From: an uncultured Clostridia bacterium
GTDB taxonomy: Bacteria > Bacillota > Clostridia > Christensenellales > Borkfalkiaceae
Direction: 5' to 3'
DNA length: 64,000 bases
Assembly (NCBI GenBank): GCA_947631195.1
Contig: CANRKK010000001.1
Span: 124,001 to 188,000 of the forward strand
Position numbers and translations under genes: made by a program. Under the pieces are notes generated by a model. That model was not told the DNA's origin and did no database searches. It worked only from the letters and a program-made list of their open reading frames with translations. The stretch's first letter is position 1. The number at the start of each line of letters is the position of its first letter. Shown in pieces: positions 1 through 9,077 of the stretch.

Positions 1-641
1 GTAAGCATTTTATTCTTCTCGTTGCCGCGCCAATACGCGCCCGTAACCGAAGTCAATTTAAACGCCTTGATTTTGCCTGTATTGGGCAGATGGGGCCCTC
101 TGCATAAGTCGGTGAATTTTCCCTGCTTGTAAAATGAAATTACTGCGTCGTCGGGCAGGTCTTCGATGAGTTCAACCTTATACTTTTCCCCGTATTCCTT
201 CATAAGCTCCAGCGCCTGTTCGCGCGGAAGCTCGAAGCGTTCAACCGGAGTTTTGGATTTTATTATTTTATCCATTTCGATCTCTATCTTGGCAAGATCT
301 TCCTGCGATATAGGCGTTTTGAAATCTATATCATAATAAAAGCCGTTATCTATTACGGGTCCTATGGCAAGGTTGCAGGTAGGATAAATGGTTTTGACCG
401 CCTGCGCAAGCACGTGTGCGCAAGTGTGGCGGTAAACTTCAAGACCTTCCTTATCTTTCAGCGTCACAATTTCCAAAGAATCGCCGTCTTTAAGAACAGT
501 CGAAAGGTCGCAGAGCTTTCCGTTCACCTTGGCCGCAACGGCGTTGCGCGCCAACCCTTCGCTTATCTTAGCGGCAGCGGCGGCACAATCCGCCCCCTCT
601 TCTACGCTGATTTTTTCACCGTTTTTAAGTAAAATTTCCAT
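1..641 (-). CDS. thrS: threonine-tRNA ligase, N-terminal part (runs off the window)
   Basis: Charges tRNA-Thr with threonine in the cytoplasm. The ORF track misses it because it is open at the window edge; I read about 213 codons from the minus strand. Residues 1-62 form the TGS domain (starts MEILLKNGEK). The editing domain follows, with HTCAH at about 72-76 and the CRGPH motif near 190, both typical of ThrRS hydrolytic editing of Ser-tRNA-Thr. The catalytic class II core lies outside the window. The ATG at 641 is preceded by GGAGG with a 5-nt spacer. Expression is almost certainly controlled by the T-box leader directly upstream. It is divergent from leuS. Confidence 0.96.
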   Translation of the reverse strand, partial: MEILLKNGEKISVEEGADCAAAAAKISEGLARNAVAAKVNGKLCDLSTVLKDGDSLEIVTLKDKEGLEVYRHTCAHVLAQAVKTIYPTCNLAIGPVIDNGFYYDIDFKTPISQEDLAKIEIEMDKIIKSKTPVERFELPREQALELMKEYGEKYKVELIEDLPDDAVISFYKQGKFTDLCRGPHLPNTGKIKAFKLTSVTGAYWRGNEKNKML

Positions 642-653
642 ATCGTCCTCCAT

Positions 654-687
654 AAAAAAATCCCTAAACGAAAATATCGTTTAAGGA
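654..687 (-). terminator. T-box-controlled intrinsic terminator of the thrS leader
   Basis: The minus strand shows an 11-bp hairpin with one mismatch (TCCTTAAACGA, 5-nt loop, TCGTTTAGGGA), followed by a run of T. It ends only a few bases before the thrS Shine-Dalgarno sequence. In the T-box mechanism it competes with the antiterminator formed around the T-box sequence at 705-719. Confidence 0.85.
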
Positions 688-851
688 CGCAAAAATACTG
701 TTTGCGCGGTTCCACCTTAATTGCCCTCTGAAAGGACCGCTTTGAATGCCCGATTTATATAAAGTGGTTTCCCGTTCTCTTTGGGACTATGCGCTCGCAG
801 CGCCCGCGCACTCTCTGAAAATCCCTCGGCGGTACTTGTCTTCTATCAAGC
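654..851 (-). promoter_or_regulatory. T-box riboswitch leader of thrS (threonine type)
   Basis: The minus strand carries the conserved T-box sequence AAGGTGGAACCGCG (plus positions 705-719), which pairs with the NCCA end of uncharged tRNA. Upstream are an AGAGAG-type stem I motif and, at 766-768, an ACC triplet followed by A in the expected specifier-loop position. ACC is a threonine codon, agreeing with the downstream thrS. A terminator hairpin lies at 654-687. Uncharged tRNA-Thr should stabilise the antiterminator and switch thrS on. The exact specifier assignment is inference from position and codon identity. Confidence 0.9.
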
Positions 852-857
852 GTATTT

Positions 858-886
858 ATATTAATACAATTAATTTTAATTGTCAA
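858..886 (-). promoter_or_regulatory. sigma-A-type promoter of the thrS T-box transcript
   Basis: The minus strand reads TTGACA (886-881), a 17-bp spacer, then TAATAT (863-858). Transcription should begin near 851, giving a leader of about 210 nt that contains the complete T-box. Confidence 0.8.
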
Positions 887-917
887 CAATATTAAATTGC
901 ATTTTAGCCAAAATTAT

Positions 918-946
918 TTGCCAATTTCATTGCAAGATTGTATAAT
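918..946 (+). promoter_or_regulatory. sigma-A-type promoter of leuS
   Basis: TTGCCA, 17-bp spacer, TATAAT, followed by a leader of about 27 nt that is too short for a T-box. It is back to back with the thrS promoter. leuS, unlike thrS, therefore lacks T-box control here. Confidence 0.7.
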
Positions 947-979
947 TAACGGGAAATTAATTTTAAAGGATAGTTTTTT

Positions 980-3388
980 ATGGCTTACACCGATTTTAAC
1001 GCCGTTGAAAAAAAATGGATCGAATATTGGGACAAAAACAAGACTTTCCATACCGATTTATATGATTTTTCCAAGCCTAAATATTATGTTTTGGACATGT
1101 TCCCCTATCCCTCGGGCGCGGGCTTGCACGTAGGACACCCCGAAGGCTACACGGCAACCGATATTCTTGCAAGAATGAAAAGGATGCAGGGCTATAACGT
1201 ACTGCACCCGATAGGATTTGACAGTTTCGGTTTGCCCGCCGAACAGTTTGCTATAAGAACGGGGCATAATCCCGACGGCTTTACGCAGGAAAATATTAAA
1301 ACTTTTACCGCCCAGCTCAAAATGCTCGGCCTATCCTACGACTGGGACCAAACCATTTCAACCTGCGACCCCTCCTACTACAAGTGGACGCAGTGGATTT
1401 TTAAGCAACTCTGCGAGGCAGGACTTGCAAGGTATGTGGAGACGCCCGTAAACTGGTGCGAGGAACTCGGCACGGTGCTTGCCAACGACGAAATCATAGA
1501 CGGCAAGAGCGAACGCGGCGGCTATCCCGTCGTTCGCAAAAATATGAAGCAATGGGTGATCGACATAAACAAATATGCCGAAAGACTCCTCGAGGGGCTT
1601 GACGGGCTCGATTGGCCCGAATCTTCAAAAATATCGCAGCGCAACTGGATAGGCAAGTCCGAAGGCGCAAATATAGAATTTAAGGTTGCGGACAGCGACG
1701 AAAAGTTCACAGTGTTCACCACCCGCTGCGACACCCTTTTCGGCGCAACCTACTGCGTGCTCGCCCCCGAACACAAGCTGGTGGACGCCATTACTGCGCC
1801 CGACAGGCGCGGCGAGGTCGAGGCTTATAAAAAACTTTGCGCAAGCAAATCAGATTTGGAACGCACCGAACTCAACAAAGAAAAGACGGGCGTATTTATC
1901 GGCGCTTATGCCGTAAACCCCGCAAACGGCAACAAGTTGCCTATATATATTTCAGACTACGTTTTAACCTCCTACGGCACGGGAGCAATTATGGCGGTGC
2001 CCGCCCACGACACGCGCGACTATGAATTTGCAAAGAAATTCAATATTCCCATTATACAAGTGCTTGAGGGCGGCGATATCTCCAAGGAGGCCTACACGCA
2101 GGACGGCCTTCATATAAATTCGGGCTTTTTAAACGGCCTCAACAAACAGCAGGCCATTGACAAAATGGCGCAGTGGCTGCAGGACAACAACTGCGGCAAA
2201 AAGACCGTTACCTATAAACTGCGCGAGTGGATATTCGCCCGCCAGAGATATTGGGGCGAGCCTCTCCCCGTTATACATCTCGAGGACGGCGAAGTTGCGC
2301 TTTTGGACGACAGCGAGCTCCCTCTTGTTCTCCCGCCCATGACCGACTACAAGGCGCACGGCGGCAACGCCCCGCTTGACAACGCAACCGAATGGGTCAA
2401 CGTTACGGTAAACGGCAAAAAGGGCAAGCGCGAAACCACCACAATGCCCGGGTCCGCGGGCTCAAGCTGGTATTTTTTACGCTATTGCGACCCGCACAAC
2501 GATAAAGAATTTGCAAATTACGAACTTTTGAAACACTGGATGCCCGTAGATTTTTACCTCGGCGGCAAGGAACACCTTGTGGGACATCTCCTCTACTCGC
2601 GCTTTTGGAATAACTTCCTCTACGACAAAGGGCTTGTTCCCTATAAGGAACCGTTTAAAAAACTTTTCCACCAGGGCATGATTTTGGGCGAGGACGGCAA
2701 CAAGATGTCCAAGAGCCTCGGAAACGTTATTAACCCCAACGATATCGTGCGCGACTACGGCGCCGACGTTATGAGAATGTATGAAATGTTTATGGGGCCC
2801 GTTGCCGACACAAAGCCGTGGAATACCTCCAATATAGAGGGCGTCAAAAAATTTATAGACAGGGTTTACAGGATCTACTGCGAAACCGATTCTATCTCCC
2901 AAGCCCCCAATAAAAATCTTGAAAAAATATATAACCAAACGGTTAAAAAGGTTACCGAGGACTACGAGGCAATGAAAATCAATACGGCTATTTCCCAGAT
3001 GATGATTTTCGTGAATGCCGTGTACAAGGAACTTTCGGAGGGCAAAAAGCTGCCCAAGGAATACGCCGAAGGACTTATCAAACTGTTAAATCCCGTTATT
3101 CCTTTCGTCACCGAGGAAATATGGAATACCGTTTTGGGCCATGACGGCACGATTGCCTATGAAAAATGGCCGGAATTTGACCCCGCTAAGTGCGGCGACG
3201 ACGATTTTGAATACGCCGTGCAGATAAACAGCAAAATTAAGGCAAAAATTACCTTGCCCGCCGATATGCCCGCAGACGAAATCCAAAAGATCGTCCTTGC
3301 AAACGAAGATATTAAGCCCTACACCGAAGGCAAAACGATAAAAAAATTCATTCTCGTTCCCAAGAGATTGATAAATATTATCGTTTAA
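980..3388 (+). CDS. leuS: leucine-tRNA ligase
   Basis: Class I aminoacyl-tRNA synthetase that charges tRNA-Leu. The HIGH-type signature [12 protein letters not shown] spans residues 42-53 and KMSKS lies at about 575-579. Between them is the CP1 editing domain, with the threonine-rich [12 protein letters not shown] near 247 and VPAHDTRD near 340 (editing aspartate). The C-terminal anticodon-binding domain follows. At 802 residues it is within the usual bacterial range. The ATG at 980 has AAGGA about 9 nt upstream. It is monocistronic, with a promoter at 918-946 and a terminator at 3412-3446, and is divergent from thrS. Confidence 0.98.
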   Translation: MAYTDFNAVEKKWIEYWDKNKTFHTDLYDFSKPKYYVLDMFPYPSGAGLHVGHPEGYTATDILARMKRMQGYNVLHPIGFDSFGLPAEQFAIRTGHNPDGFTQENIKTFTAQLKMLGLSYDWDQTISTCDPSYYKWTQWIFKQLCEAGLARYVETPVNWCEELGTVLANDEIIDGKSERGGYPVVRKNMKQWVIDINKYAERLLEGLDGLDWPESSKISQRNWIGKSEGANIEFKVADSDEKFTVFTTRCDTLFGATYCVLAPEHKLVDAITAPDRRGEVEAYKKLCASKSDLERTELNKEKTGVFIGAYAVNPANGNKLPIYISDYVLTSYGTGAIMAVPAHDTRDYEFAKKFNIPIIQVLEGGDISKEAYTQDGLHINSGFLNGLNKQQAIDKMAQWLQDNNCGKKTVTYKLREWIFARQRYWGEPLPVIHLEDGEVALLDDSELPLVLPPMTDYKAHGGNAPLDNATEWVNVTVNGKKGKRETTTMPGSAGSSWYFLRYCDPHNDKEFANYELLKHWMPVDFYLGGKEHLVGHLLYSRFWNNFLYDKGLVPYKEPFKKLFHQGMILGEDGNKMSKSLGNVINPNDIVRDYGADVMRMYEMFMGPVADTKPWNTSNIEGVKKFIDRVYRIYCETDSISQAPNKNLEKIYNQTVKKVTEDYEAMKINTAISQMMIFVNAVYKELSEGKKLPKEYAEGLIKLLNPVIPFVTEEIWNTVLGHDGTIAYEKWPEFDPAKCGDDDFEYAVQINSKIKAKITLPADMPADEIQKIVLANEDIKPYTEGKTIKKFILVPKRLINIIV

Positions 3389-3411
3389 TTATCCGCCGCA
3401 GAATAAAAAAT

Positions 3412-3446
3412 CAGTCGCTCCCGAACTTTGGGAACGGCTGTTTTTT
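3412..3446 (+). terminator. intrinsic terminator of leuS
   Basis: CAGTCG and CGGCTG arms, extended inward by TCCC/GGGA pairing, are followed by TTTTTT. It starts 24 nt after the leuS stop codon. Confidence 0.85.
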
Positions 3447-3460
3447 ATTGGCAAAACCGA

Positions 3461-3491
3461 AAAAATAAAGGGCGGCAACAACCGCCGCCCC
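3461..3491 (-). terminator. intrinsic terminator of acpP
   Basis: On the minus strand a GGGCGGC...GCCGCCC-type stem is followed by TTTATTTTTT, just after the acpP stop. It converges on the leuS terminator. Confidence 0.8.
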
Positions 3492-3504
3492 GCATCTTGC
3501 ACAC

Positions 3505-3726
3505 TTATAATGATTCAAGCATTTTAACCACGTCGCCTACAGTCTTTAAATCGGTAACCTTATCTTCGGGAATGGTTTTGCCCGTGTTGTCCTCCAAAGT
3601 CATCAACAGTTCGACAACGTCAAGAGAATCGGCTCCGAGATCTTTTACTATATCACTGTCCAAAGTGATCTGTGACTGCGGTATTCCGAGTTGTTCGGCA
3701 AGAATATTGGCTATTTCTTCAAACAT
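3505..3726 (-). CDS. acpP: acyl carrier protein
   Basis: Carries acyl intermediates of fatty acid synthesis on a 4'-phosphopantetheine arm. The attachment serine is S34 in GADSLD. The 73-residue length from MFEEIANIL is typical. The track starts 10 residues earlier, but the ATG at 3726 has GGAGG 9 nt upstream, so I use it. The protein is strongly acidic, as expected. No fab genes are adjacent; it stands alone with its own promoter (3757-3786) and terminator, downstream of tex. Confidence 0.96.
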   Translation of the reverse strand: MFEEIANILAEQLGIPQSQITLDSDIVKDLGADSLDVVELLMTLEDNTGKTIPEDKVTDLKTVGDVVKMLESL

Positions 3727-3756
3727 TATGTTTATCCTCCATTTTTCTACGGTCAA

Positions 3757-3786
3757 ATTTTACAATAAACAGCGCACGGTTGTCAA
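3757..3786 (-). promoter_or_regulatory. promoter of acpP
   Basis: The minus strand reads TTGACA, an 18-bp spacer, then TAAAAT. The -35 box begins just past the tex stop codon. The predicted leader is about 24 nt. Confidence 0.65.
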
Positions 3787-3787
3787 G

Positions 3788-5953
3788 TTAATTCGCCTGC
3801 TTTTTGACCTGTTTTATAGACAACCCAATTCTATGTTTTGCCTTGTCAAGGCTGATTATAACGGCTTTAACCTGCTGGCCAACCTTTAACACTTCCGAGG
3901 GATGGCGGATGTATCTGTCGGTTATTTCTGAAATGTGGACAAGTCCGTCCTCATGGACGCCGATATCGACGAACGCGCCGAAGTCTATAACGTTCCTCAC
4001 GGTGCCCTCCACTTCCATGCCGACCGCAAGATCTTCTATGCTCAAAATATCTTTTCTGAGCTTTCTGCGGGGCAAGCCGTCGCGGATATCACGGCCGGGC
4101 TTAATGAGCTCGTTAACTATATCGTTCATCGTTGCAACGTCGAGTTCGCAGTACTCCGCCGCTTTCTTTTCCCCGAATTCCTTTACTTTTTGGGGCAAAT
4201 CGGAGATTTTGCGCGCCTTTACGTCCTCGGGAGTATATCCAAAGAGCTGCAAAAGTTTTTCTGCTTTTTTATATGATTCGGGGTGCACGGCGGTGTTGTC
4301 CATAATGTTTTTGCCGTCGGGAATACGCAAGAAGCCCGCGCATTGCTCGTATGCCTTGGGCCCAAGTTTGGAAACTTTTAAAAGTTCCTGCCGCGCGCTG
4401 AATTTGCCGTTTTCTTCGCGGTATGCGACTATATTTTTTGCAATGCCCGAATTCAGCCCCGAAACATACTTCAAAAGCGAAACGCTCGCCGTATTCAGAT
4501 CCACGCCCACGCTGTTTACGCAGTCCTCCAGAACGCCGCCCAAAACGCTGTCCAAACGCTTTGCGTCCATATCGTGCTGGTATTGTCCTACTCCTATGGA
4601 CTTGGGGTCGATTTTTATGAGTTCGGCCAACGGGTCCTGCAATCTCCTCGCTATGGACACGGCGGAGCGTTGCGTTACGTCAAAATCGGGGAACTCCTCA
4701 ACCGCGAGTTTGCTTGCCGAATATACGCTGGCGCCCGCCTCGCTCACCACGGCATAACTTACGTTTTCGTTGCCAGGCTCCTTTAAAAGGTCTGCAACAA
4801 AAATCTCCGTTTCCTTGCTCGCCGTGCCGTTTCCTATGGAAATTATATCGACTTTATATTTGTCGATAAGATTTTTAATTATCTTTTTTGCGCCCTCGAT
4901 GTCGTTTTTGGGAGGCACGGGATAAATTACCGAAGTGTCGAGCACCTTCCCCGTCTCGTCCACTACCGCAACTTTGCAGCCCGTTCTGTAACCCGGGTCA
5001 AGCCCCAAAGTTACTTTGCCCTTTACGGGCGGTTGCAGCAAAAGCGGGCGGAGATTCACTTCAAACATTTTGATCGCCTGTTCGCTGGCTCTGTCGGTGA
5101 GTATCGCGCGCACCTCGCGCTCTATCGAGGGTTCGATAAGCCTGTCGTAGCCGTCGTCTGCCGCTTCTTCTATTATCTTAACGCATCCCGGATTTCCCTT
5201 TAAATTGACGTATTTTGCCGTGCAAACGCGCTTTGCTATGTCGGGATTGAAATAAATTTTGGCCTTTAAACATTCCTCGTTTTCGCCGCGGTTAATTGCA
5301 AGTATGCGGTGATTTTTGATCTCGGGCAGAAGTTCGGCATAGTCCGAATACATTGCGTACGTGCCCTTTCCGTCGTCCTTTACCATTTTAACTTGCATTT
5401 CGCCGTGGTTTTCAAAGAGCGAACGCAATTTTTTGCGCAGTTCCGCATTGTCGGAAATGATCTCGGCGATTATATCCCTTGCGCCGTTTATCGCGTCGGC
5501 AACCGACGCAACGCCTTTTTCTTCATCTATGTATTTTTCGGCTTCCTTATAGGGATCCTCTTTCTGTTCCAAAATAAATTCGGCAAGGGGCTGCAAACCC
5601 TTTTCGATTGCAACCGAAGCCCTCGTCTTTTTCTTTTGCTTAAAGGGACGGTAAATATCCTCAACCTCGGTCATCGTCTGCGCGCCGTCTATGGCGGCCG
5701 TGATTTCATCGGTCATTTTGCCCTGTTCGGTTATGGCGTTCGTAACTTCTTCCTTGCGCTTGTTGAGGTTTTTTAAATATTCGTATCTGTCGTCAAACGC
5801 GCGAAGCACTTGATCGTCGATTGCGCCCGTCATTTCCTTTCTGTAACGGGCTATAAAGGGTATGGTGTTGCCCTCGTCGAGCAACTTTAAAATATTTTCC
5901 GCATGGTCGGGTCTTAAATTGAATTCCTGTGTGAGCTGTTGTTTGATTTCCAT
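3788..5953 (-). CDS. tex: Tex-like RNA-binding protein with S1 domain
   Basis: Conserved cytoplasmic nucleic-acid-binding protein linked to transcription and RNA metabolism. Residues 1-190 are the Tex N-terminal helical region (LDEGNTIPFIARYRKE at 25-40 is diagnostic). A YqgF/RNase H-like fold begins at LGLDP near 316, followed by helix-hairpin-helix segments, and an S1 RNA-binding domain lies at about 640-712 (EGTVRNVIDFGAFVDIG). Length is 721 residues from the ATG at 5953, which fits the family; the 21 extra residues in the track are not Tex-like. The start lies 2 nt after the stop of the alkD-like gene, suggesting coupled translation at the end of a long operon. Confidence 0.95.
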   Translation of the reverse strand: MEIKQQLTQEFNLRPDHAENILKLLDEGNTIPFIARYRKEMTGAIDDQVLRAFDDRYEYLKNLNKRKEEVTNAITEQGKMTDEITAAIDGAQTMTEVEDIYRPFKQKKKTRASVAIEKGLQPLAEFILEQKEDPYKEAEKYIDEEKGVASVADAINGARDIIAEIISDNAELRKKLRSLFENHGEMQVKMVKDDGKGTYAMYSDYAELLPEIKNHRILAINRGENEECLKAKIYFNPDIAKRVCTAKYVNLKGNPGCVKIIEEAADDGYDRLIEPSIEREVRAILTDRASEQAIKMFEVNLRPLLLQPPVKGKVTLGLDPGYRTGCKVAVVDETGKVLDTSVIYPVPPKNDIEGAKKIIKNLIDKYKVDIISIGNGTASKETEIFVADLLKEPGNENVSYAVVSEAGASVYSASKLAVEEFPDFDVTQRSAVSIARRLQDPLAELIKIDPKSIGVGQYQHDMDAKRLDSVLGGVLEDCVNSVGVDLNTASVSLLKYVSGLNSGIAKNIVAYREENGKFSARQELLKVSKLGPKAYEQCAGFLRIPDGKNIMDNTAVHPESYKKAEKLLQLFGYTPEDVKARKISDLPQKVKEFGEKKAAEYCELDVATMNDIVNELIKPGRDIRDGLPRRKLRKDILSIEDLAVGMEVEGTVRNVIDFGAFVDIGVHEDGLVHISEITDRYIRHPSEVLKVGQQVKAVIISLDKAKHRIGLSIKQVKKQAN

Positions 5954-5955
5954 TG

Positions 5956-6627
5956 TTATCTTTTTATACCTTTTAAATAATTTTTGCGGTCGTTTGAAAG
6001 CCTGAAACTTTCGCACGCCTTTTGAATAGCTTTGTTGTGCGTTTTTTTATCGAGGGAGTTTTCCATCAAAAAACCTACGGCGCGGTCATAATATCTTACA
6101 ATCGTTTCGGCAACAAGCCACGCCGCCGCCATATGAACGTAGTACTTTGAAGTATCGCACCTTTCGACAAGCGCAAATATAGTTTCGAGGTACTTCTCGT
6201 CCATGTAATACCGCAGCAAAACCGTAAGCGCAAAGCGTTGCTCAAACTCCCCCGAAGCCGCCGCATATTTTCTTATATGGAGCAAAAATTTATCGCGGTT
6301 GTCCTTTACGCAATCAGGCGCAAAGCAGTCGCAGGTTGCCCAGTTATCAATCAGTTTTACGCAACCGTCGAGCCGCGCAATAAATCCATCGTAATCAAGA
6401 AGCGCCACCGCCGACAGCTTTACAAACGTTACCTCGTAGTACTCGTCAGGATATGAAAGGATATTGTCAATCTCGCCCAAATACTTTTTGGCAAGCTTTT
6501 TGAGGGCCGGAACGCGGACGCCGAGAACGTTGATTTTGTCGTTTTTAAGCAGTTTTTTATGGAATTCACGGTATTCAGGCTCCGAAAGCGCTTTAAGTTC
6601 GTTTAAAAACTCGGGATAGGGCGTCAA
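5956..6627 (-). CDS. DNA alkylation repair protein, AlkD family
   Basis: HEAT-like-repeat DNA glycosylase family (AlkC/AlkD, Pfam DNA_alkylation) that removes alkylated purines. Matching features are the 223-residue length, the early LGVRVPALKKLAKK segment and the DNWATCDCF segment, whose Asp-Trp pair resembles the AlkD active site. It overlaps the end of the upstream glycosylase gene by 35 nt and is followed immediately by tex. Substrate specificity cannot be read from the sequence. Confidence 0.88.
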   Translation of the reverse strand: MTPYPEFLNELKALSEPEYREFHKKLLKNDKINVLGVRVPALKKLAKKYLGEIDNILSYPDEYYEVTFVKLSAVALLDYDGFIARLDGCVKLIDNWATCDCFAPDCVKDNRDKFLLHIRKYAAASGEFEQRFALTVLLRYYMDEKYLETIFALVERCDTSKYYVHMAAAWLVAETIVRYYDRAVGFLMENSLDKKTHNKAIQKACESFRLSNDRKNYLKGIKR

Positions 6628-7078
6628 ACCATTCCTCCTTTGAAAAGCGCGTGTTTGCGGGACTGGTAGACGGCATTTTTATGTATTCGGCTTCTATATC
6701 CCGATAGCGCTTTAAAAATATTTCATACGCTTTGCTACCGTTAAGAATTATAAGCCGAACTTTGATTTTTTGCAACAAATTTTCAATGTCCGCCACTCTA
6801 TAATTTTTTATGTCCGAATCCATCGACCCTTTTATTTCACATTCCGTAACAATGTCCCACAGGGCGATGCCGTGTTTTGCGAGAATGGCCTTTTTGTCCG
6901 CAACGCTTGTCGGCTTGGTTTCGCCGAAAAATTCGGCAAGCACGCTCCAAAATCTGTTTTGAGGGTTGCCGTAATAAAACTCGACCTGCCTGCTTTTAAC
7001 CGACGGAAAACTGCCCAAAATGAGAATTTGCGAATCAGAGCTGTAAAACGGCTCAAAACCTTTGACCTTATTTTCCAT
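6593..7078 (-). CDS. hypoxanthine-DNA glycosylase (UDG superfamily)
   Basis: Small uracil-DNA-glycosylase-superfamily enzyme predicted to excise deaminated bases (deoxyinosine) from DNA. The LILGSFPSVKSRQ segment near the N-terminus, followed by YYGNPQNRFW, is the signature of the DNA-deoxyinosine glycosylase group; the later segment MPSTSPANTRFS supplies the conserved SPAN-type loop. Length is 161 residues, normal for the family. Its start overlaps the mlpA stop and its end overlaps the alkD-like gene, so two base-excision enzymes are translated as a coupled pair. Confidence 0.88.
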   Translation of the reverse strand: MENKVKGFEPFYSSDSQILILGSFPSVKSRQVEFYYGNPQNRFWSVLAEFFGETKPTSVADKKAILAKHGIALWDIVTECEIKGSMDSDIKNYRVADIENLLQKIKVRLIILNGSKAYEIFLKRYRDIEAEYIKMPSTSPANTRFSKEEWFDALSRVFKRT

Positions 7079-8313
7079 TATCGTAAGGGCTTGTCCGCGG
7101 CGCCAACCAAAACCGAGGCCATATTTGCCATATCGAAATTATATTCCAACGCTTCCGATACATCGTCCAACGTAACTGCGGATATCTTCTGTATCCTGTC
7201 CTCAAAATCATATATTTTGTCATGGTAGAGTAACTCTTTGCCGAACAAAAGCATTTGCGAGCTTGTACTCTCCTGCGAAAAAATCGACGACGCAATCAGC
7301 TGTTCCTTCCCGCGTTCGAATTCGTCCTTTGATATATCCTTTTTGGTTATACAATTTATGCAATCGAATATCGCTTCAACCGAATCCAGATATTTAGCCG
7401 AATTCACCCCCGCATAAATCGCAAGCGCGCCCGCCTCTTCGTAAGCTGTGAGATAGGAATATATGGTATAAGCCAATCCGAGTTTTTCGCGCACGGTTTG
7501 GAACAACCTCGACGACATTCCCCCTCCGAGCACCGTGTTCATAATTTGCGTTGCGTCAAACAACCTGTCATACCGCTTTACCGACGGAAACGCAATTCCT
7601 ATATGCACTTGCTCGATATCCTTGGACTTTACAAGCGATTGGGATTTAAGCTCTATTTGCACGGGTTTTCTTCCGCAAAGACCGCTATTATGACACGCGA
7701 AGTACTTCGCAACAAGGCTCTCGGCAAGATTAATATCAATATTTCCCGCCATTGACACCACAACATTTTGGGGGACATAGTATTTAGCCATATAATTTTT
7801 TATATCGCCTGCTGTAAATCCCTCAACATTTTCTTTGGGGCCTAAGATAGTTCTCCCGTAGCCTTTATTGCCGAAGTAAGCCGTTGCAAGCATGTCCAGA
7901 CAGAGGTCGTCGGGCGTATCTTCGGTCATGTTTATCTCTTCGATCACAACGCCCTTTTCCCTTACCATTTCATCCTCTGGAAACGTGCTGTTTAAAAACA
8001 GGTCGGCAAGAATTTCAAACGCTTCCTCTGCATGCTGAGTCGTCGATTTGGCGTAGTAACAGGTTATATCTTTGGCTGTAAAAGCGTTCATTTGGGCGCC
8101 TATCCTGTCCATCTCGTCAGAAATTTGGAATGACGAGCGCTTTTTCGTTCCCTTAAACATCATGTGCTCTATAAAATGGGAAATTCCGTCTTCGCTGTCG
8201 CTTTCCTGCGAAGCGCCCGTGTGAACGATAATGCCCATGGAAACGGACATAATCGAGTCCATTTTGTTTACGATTAACCTTAATCCGTTGTCAAATTGTT
8301 TATAATGTACCAT
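7078..8313 (-). CDS. mlpA: M16 family zinc metallopeptidase (YmxG/MlpA-like)
   Basis: Processing-peptidase-like protein of the pitrilysin family. The inverted zinc motif HFIEH (HxxEH) is near residue 48, with a downstream conserved glutamate region (EEAFEILADLF). Length is about 411 residues, normal for single-chain M16B proteins. Two consecutive ATGs exist; the second, at 8313, forms a TGATG overlap with the ylxY stop and sits 4 nt after GGAG, so I prefer it. ylxY followed by mlpA is the order found in Bacillus. Confidence 0.93.
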   Translation of the reverse strand: MVHYKQFDNGLRLIVNKMDSIMSVSMGIIVHTGASQESDSEDGISHFIEHMMFKGTKKRSSFQISDEMDRIGAQMNAFTAKDITCYYAKSTTQHAEEAFEILADLFLNSTFPEDEMVREKGVVIEEINMTEDTPDDLCLDMLATAYFGNKGYGRTILGPKENVEGFTAGDIKNYMAKYYVPQNVVVSMAGNIDINLAESLVAKYFACHNSGLCGRKPVQIELKSQSLVKSKDIEQVHIGIAFPSVKRYDRLFDATQIMNTVLGGGMSSRLFQTVREKLGLAYTIYSYLTAYEEAGALAIYAGVNSAKYLDSVEAIFDCINCITKKDISKDEFERGKEQLIASSIFSQESTSSQMLLFGKELLYHDKIYDFEDRIQKISAVTLDDVSEALEYNFDMANMASVLVGAADKPLR

Positions 8314-9017
8314 CATTCTCCTATATTTTCAGATACCGTAACGGCTTTTAAGCCGTGTTCTCCTAAGTAATTTAATATTTCAGGGAGAGCTTCTACCGTT
8401 TGCTCCTTCGGATGCATAAGTATAATTTCTCCCGGTTTTAAATTGTTTGTAGCCCTGCCAACCAATAGATCAACTTCCTTGTCCCGCCAATCAATCGTGT
8501 CGCGGCTCCACATGATTACTTTAAGATCCATTTCCGCGCAGGCATCAATGGTGTTTTCGGAAAATGCTCCCGAGGGCGGCGCAAAGAGTTTTACGCTCTG
8601 CCCGCAAATCATTTCAATCAGTTTTACGCTCGGTCTTATCTCTTCAAGGTTTGCTGCGCGCGACATCTTGGAGTGGTCCTTGTGAAAATAGCCGTGACTC
8701 CCCAATTCGTGCCCGCGCATACATATTTCCCTTACGCAGTCGATGTTGTCGTCGGCCCACGCGCCGCCGATAAAAAAGGTCGCTTTGGCACTGTAATCGT
8801 CCAAAATATCCAAAATTTCTGCAACTATCTCCGTCCCTTCGTAGACGTTGAAAGTTAAACTTACTCCGCCCGATTCCTCTCTGCCGTTATAGTACAGAAT
8901 GTCGCTTTCAGTGGACACGGCTTCTGCGCTCACGTCCCAAAAACCTACAAGCCCCACCGCCAACACTATCAGCGCCAGCGCAATATTTGTTGCTATGGAT
9001 AAAAATTTACCTTTCAA
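8313..9017 (-). CDS. ylxY: polysaccharide deacetylase-like protein, YlxY family (probably catalytically altered)
   Basis: NodB-homology protein anchored by an N-terminal membrane segment (about residues 7-27). The fold motifs are recognisable: SHGYFH (zinc-ligand region), APPSG in place of the usual RPPYG, and ILMHPK near the end. The expected TFDD catalytic motif reads TFNV, so the base and metal aspartates are missing, as in YlxY-type sporulation-associated homologues. The start is TTG at 9017 with GGGG about 7 nt upstream. It lies directly upstream of mlpA, as in Bacillus. Confidence 0.85.
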   Translation of the reverse strand: MKGKFLSIATNIALALIVLAVGLVGFWDVSAEAVSTESDILYYNGREESGGVSLTFNVYEGTEIVAEILDILDDYSAKATFFIGGAWADDNIDCVREICMRGHELGSHGYFHKDHSKMSRAANLEEIRPSVKLIEMICGQSVKLFAPPSGAFSENTIDACAEMDLKVIMWSRDTIDWRDKEVDLLVGRATNNLKPGEIILMHPKEQTVEALPEILNYLGEHGLKAVTVSENIGE

Positions 9018-9077
9018 TAGTTTGCCCCTAAAAATTAATACTATTTATATAATATTAACGCGCGGAGCAATTATTGA

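Noticed and set aside
3804-4757. 317-residue ORF antisense to tex
   Set aside because: Ser/Thr/Phe-rich mirror frame typical of reverse-strand shadows; no ribosome binding site.
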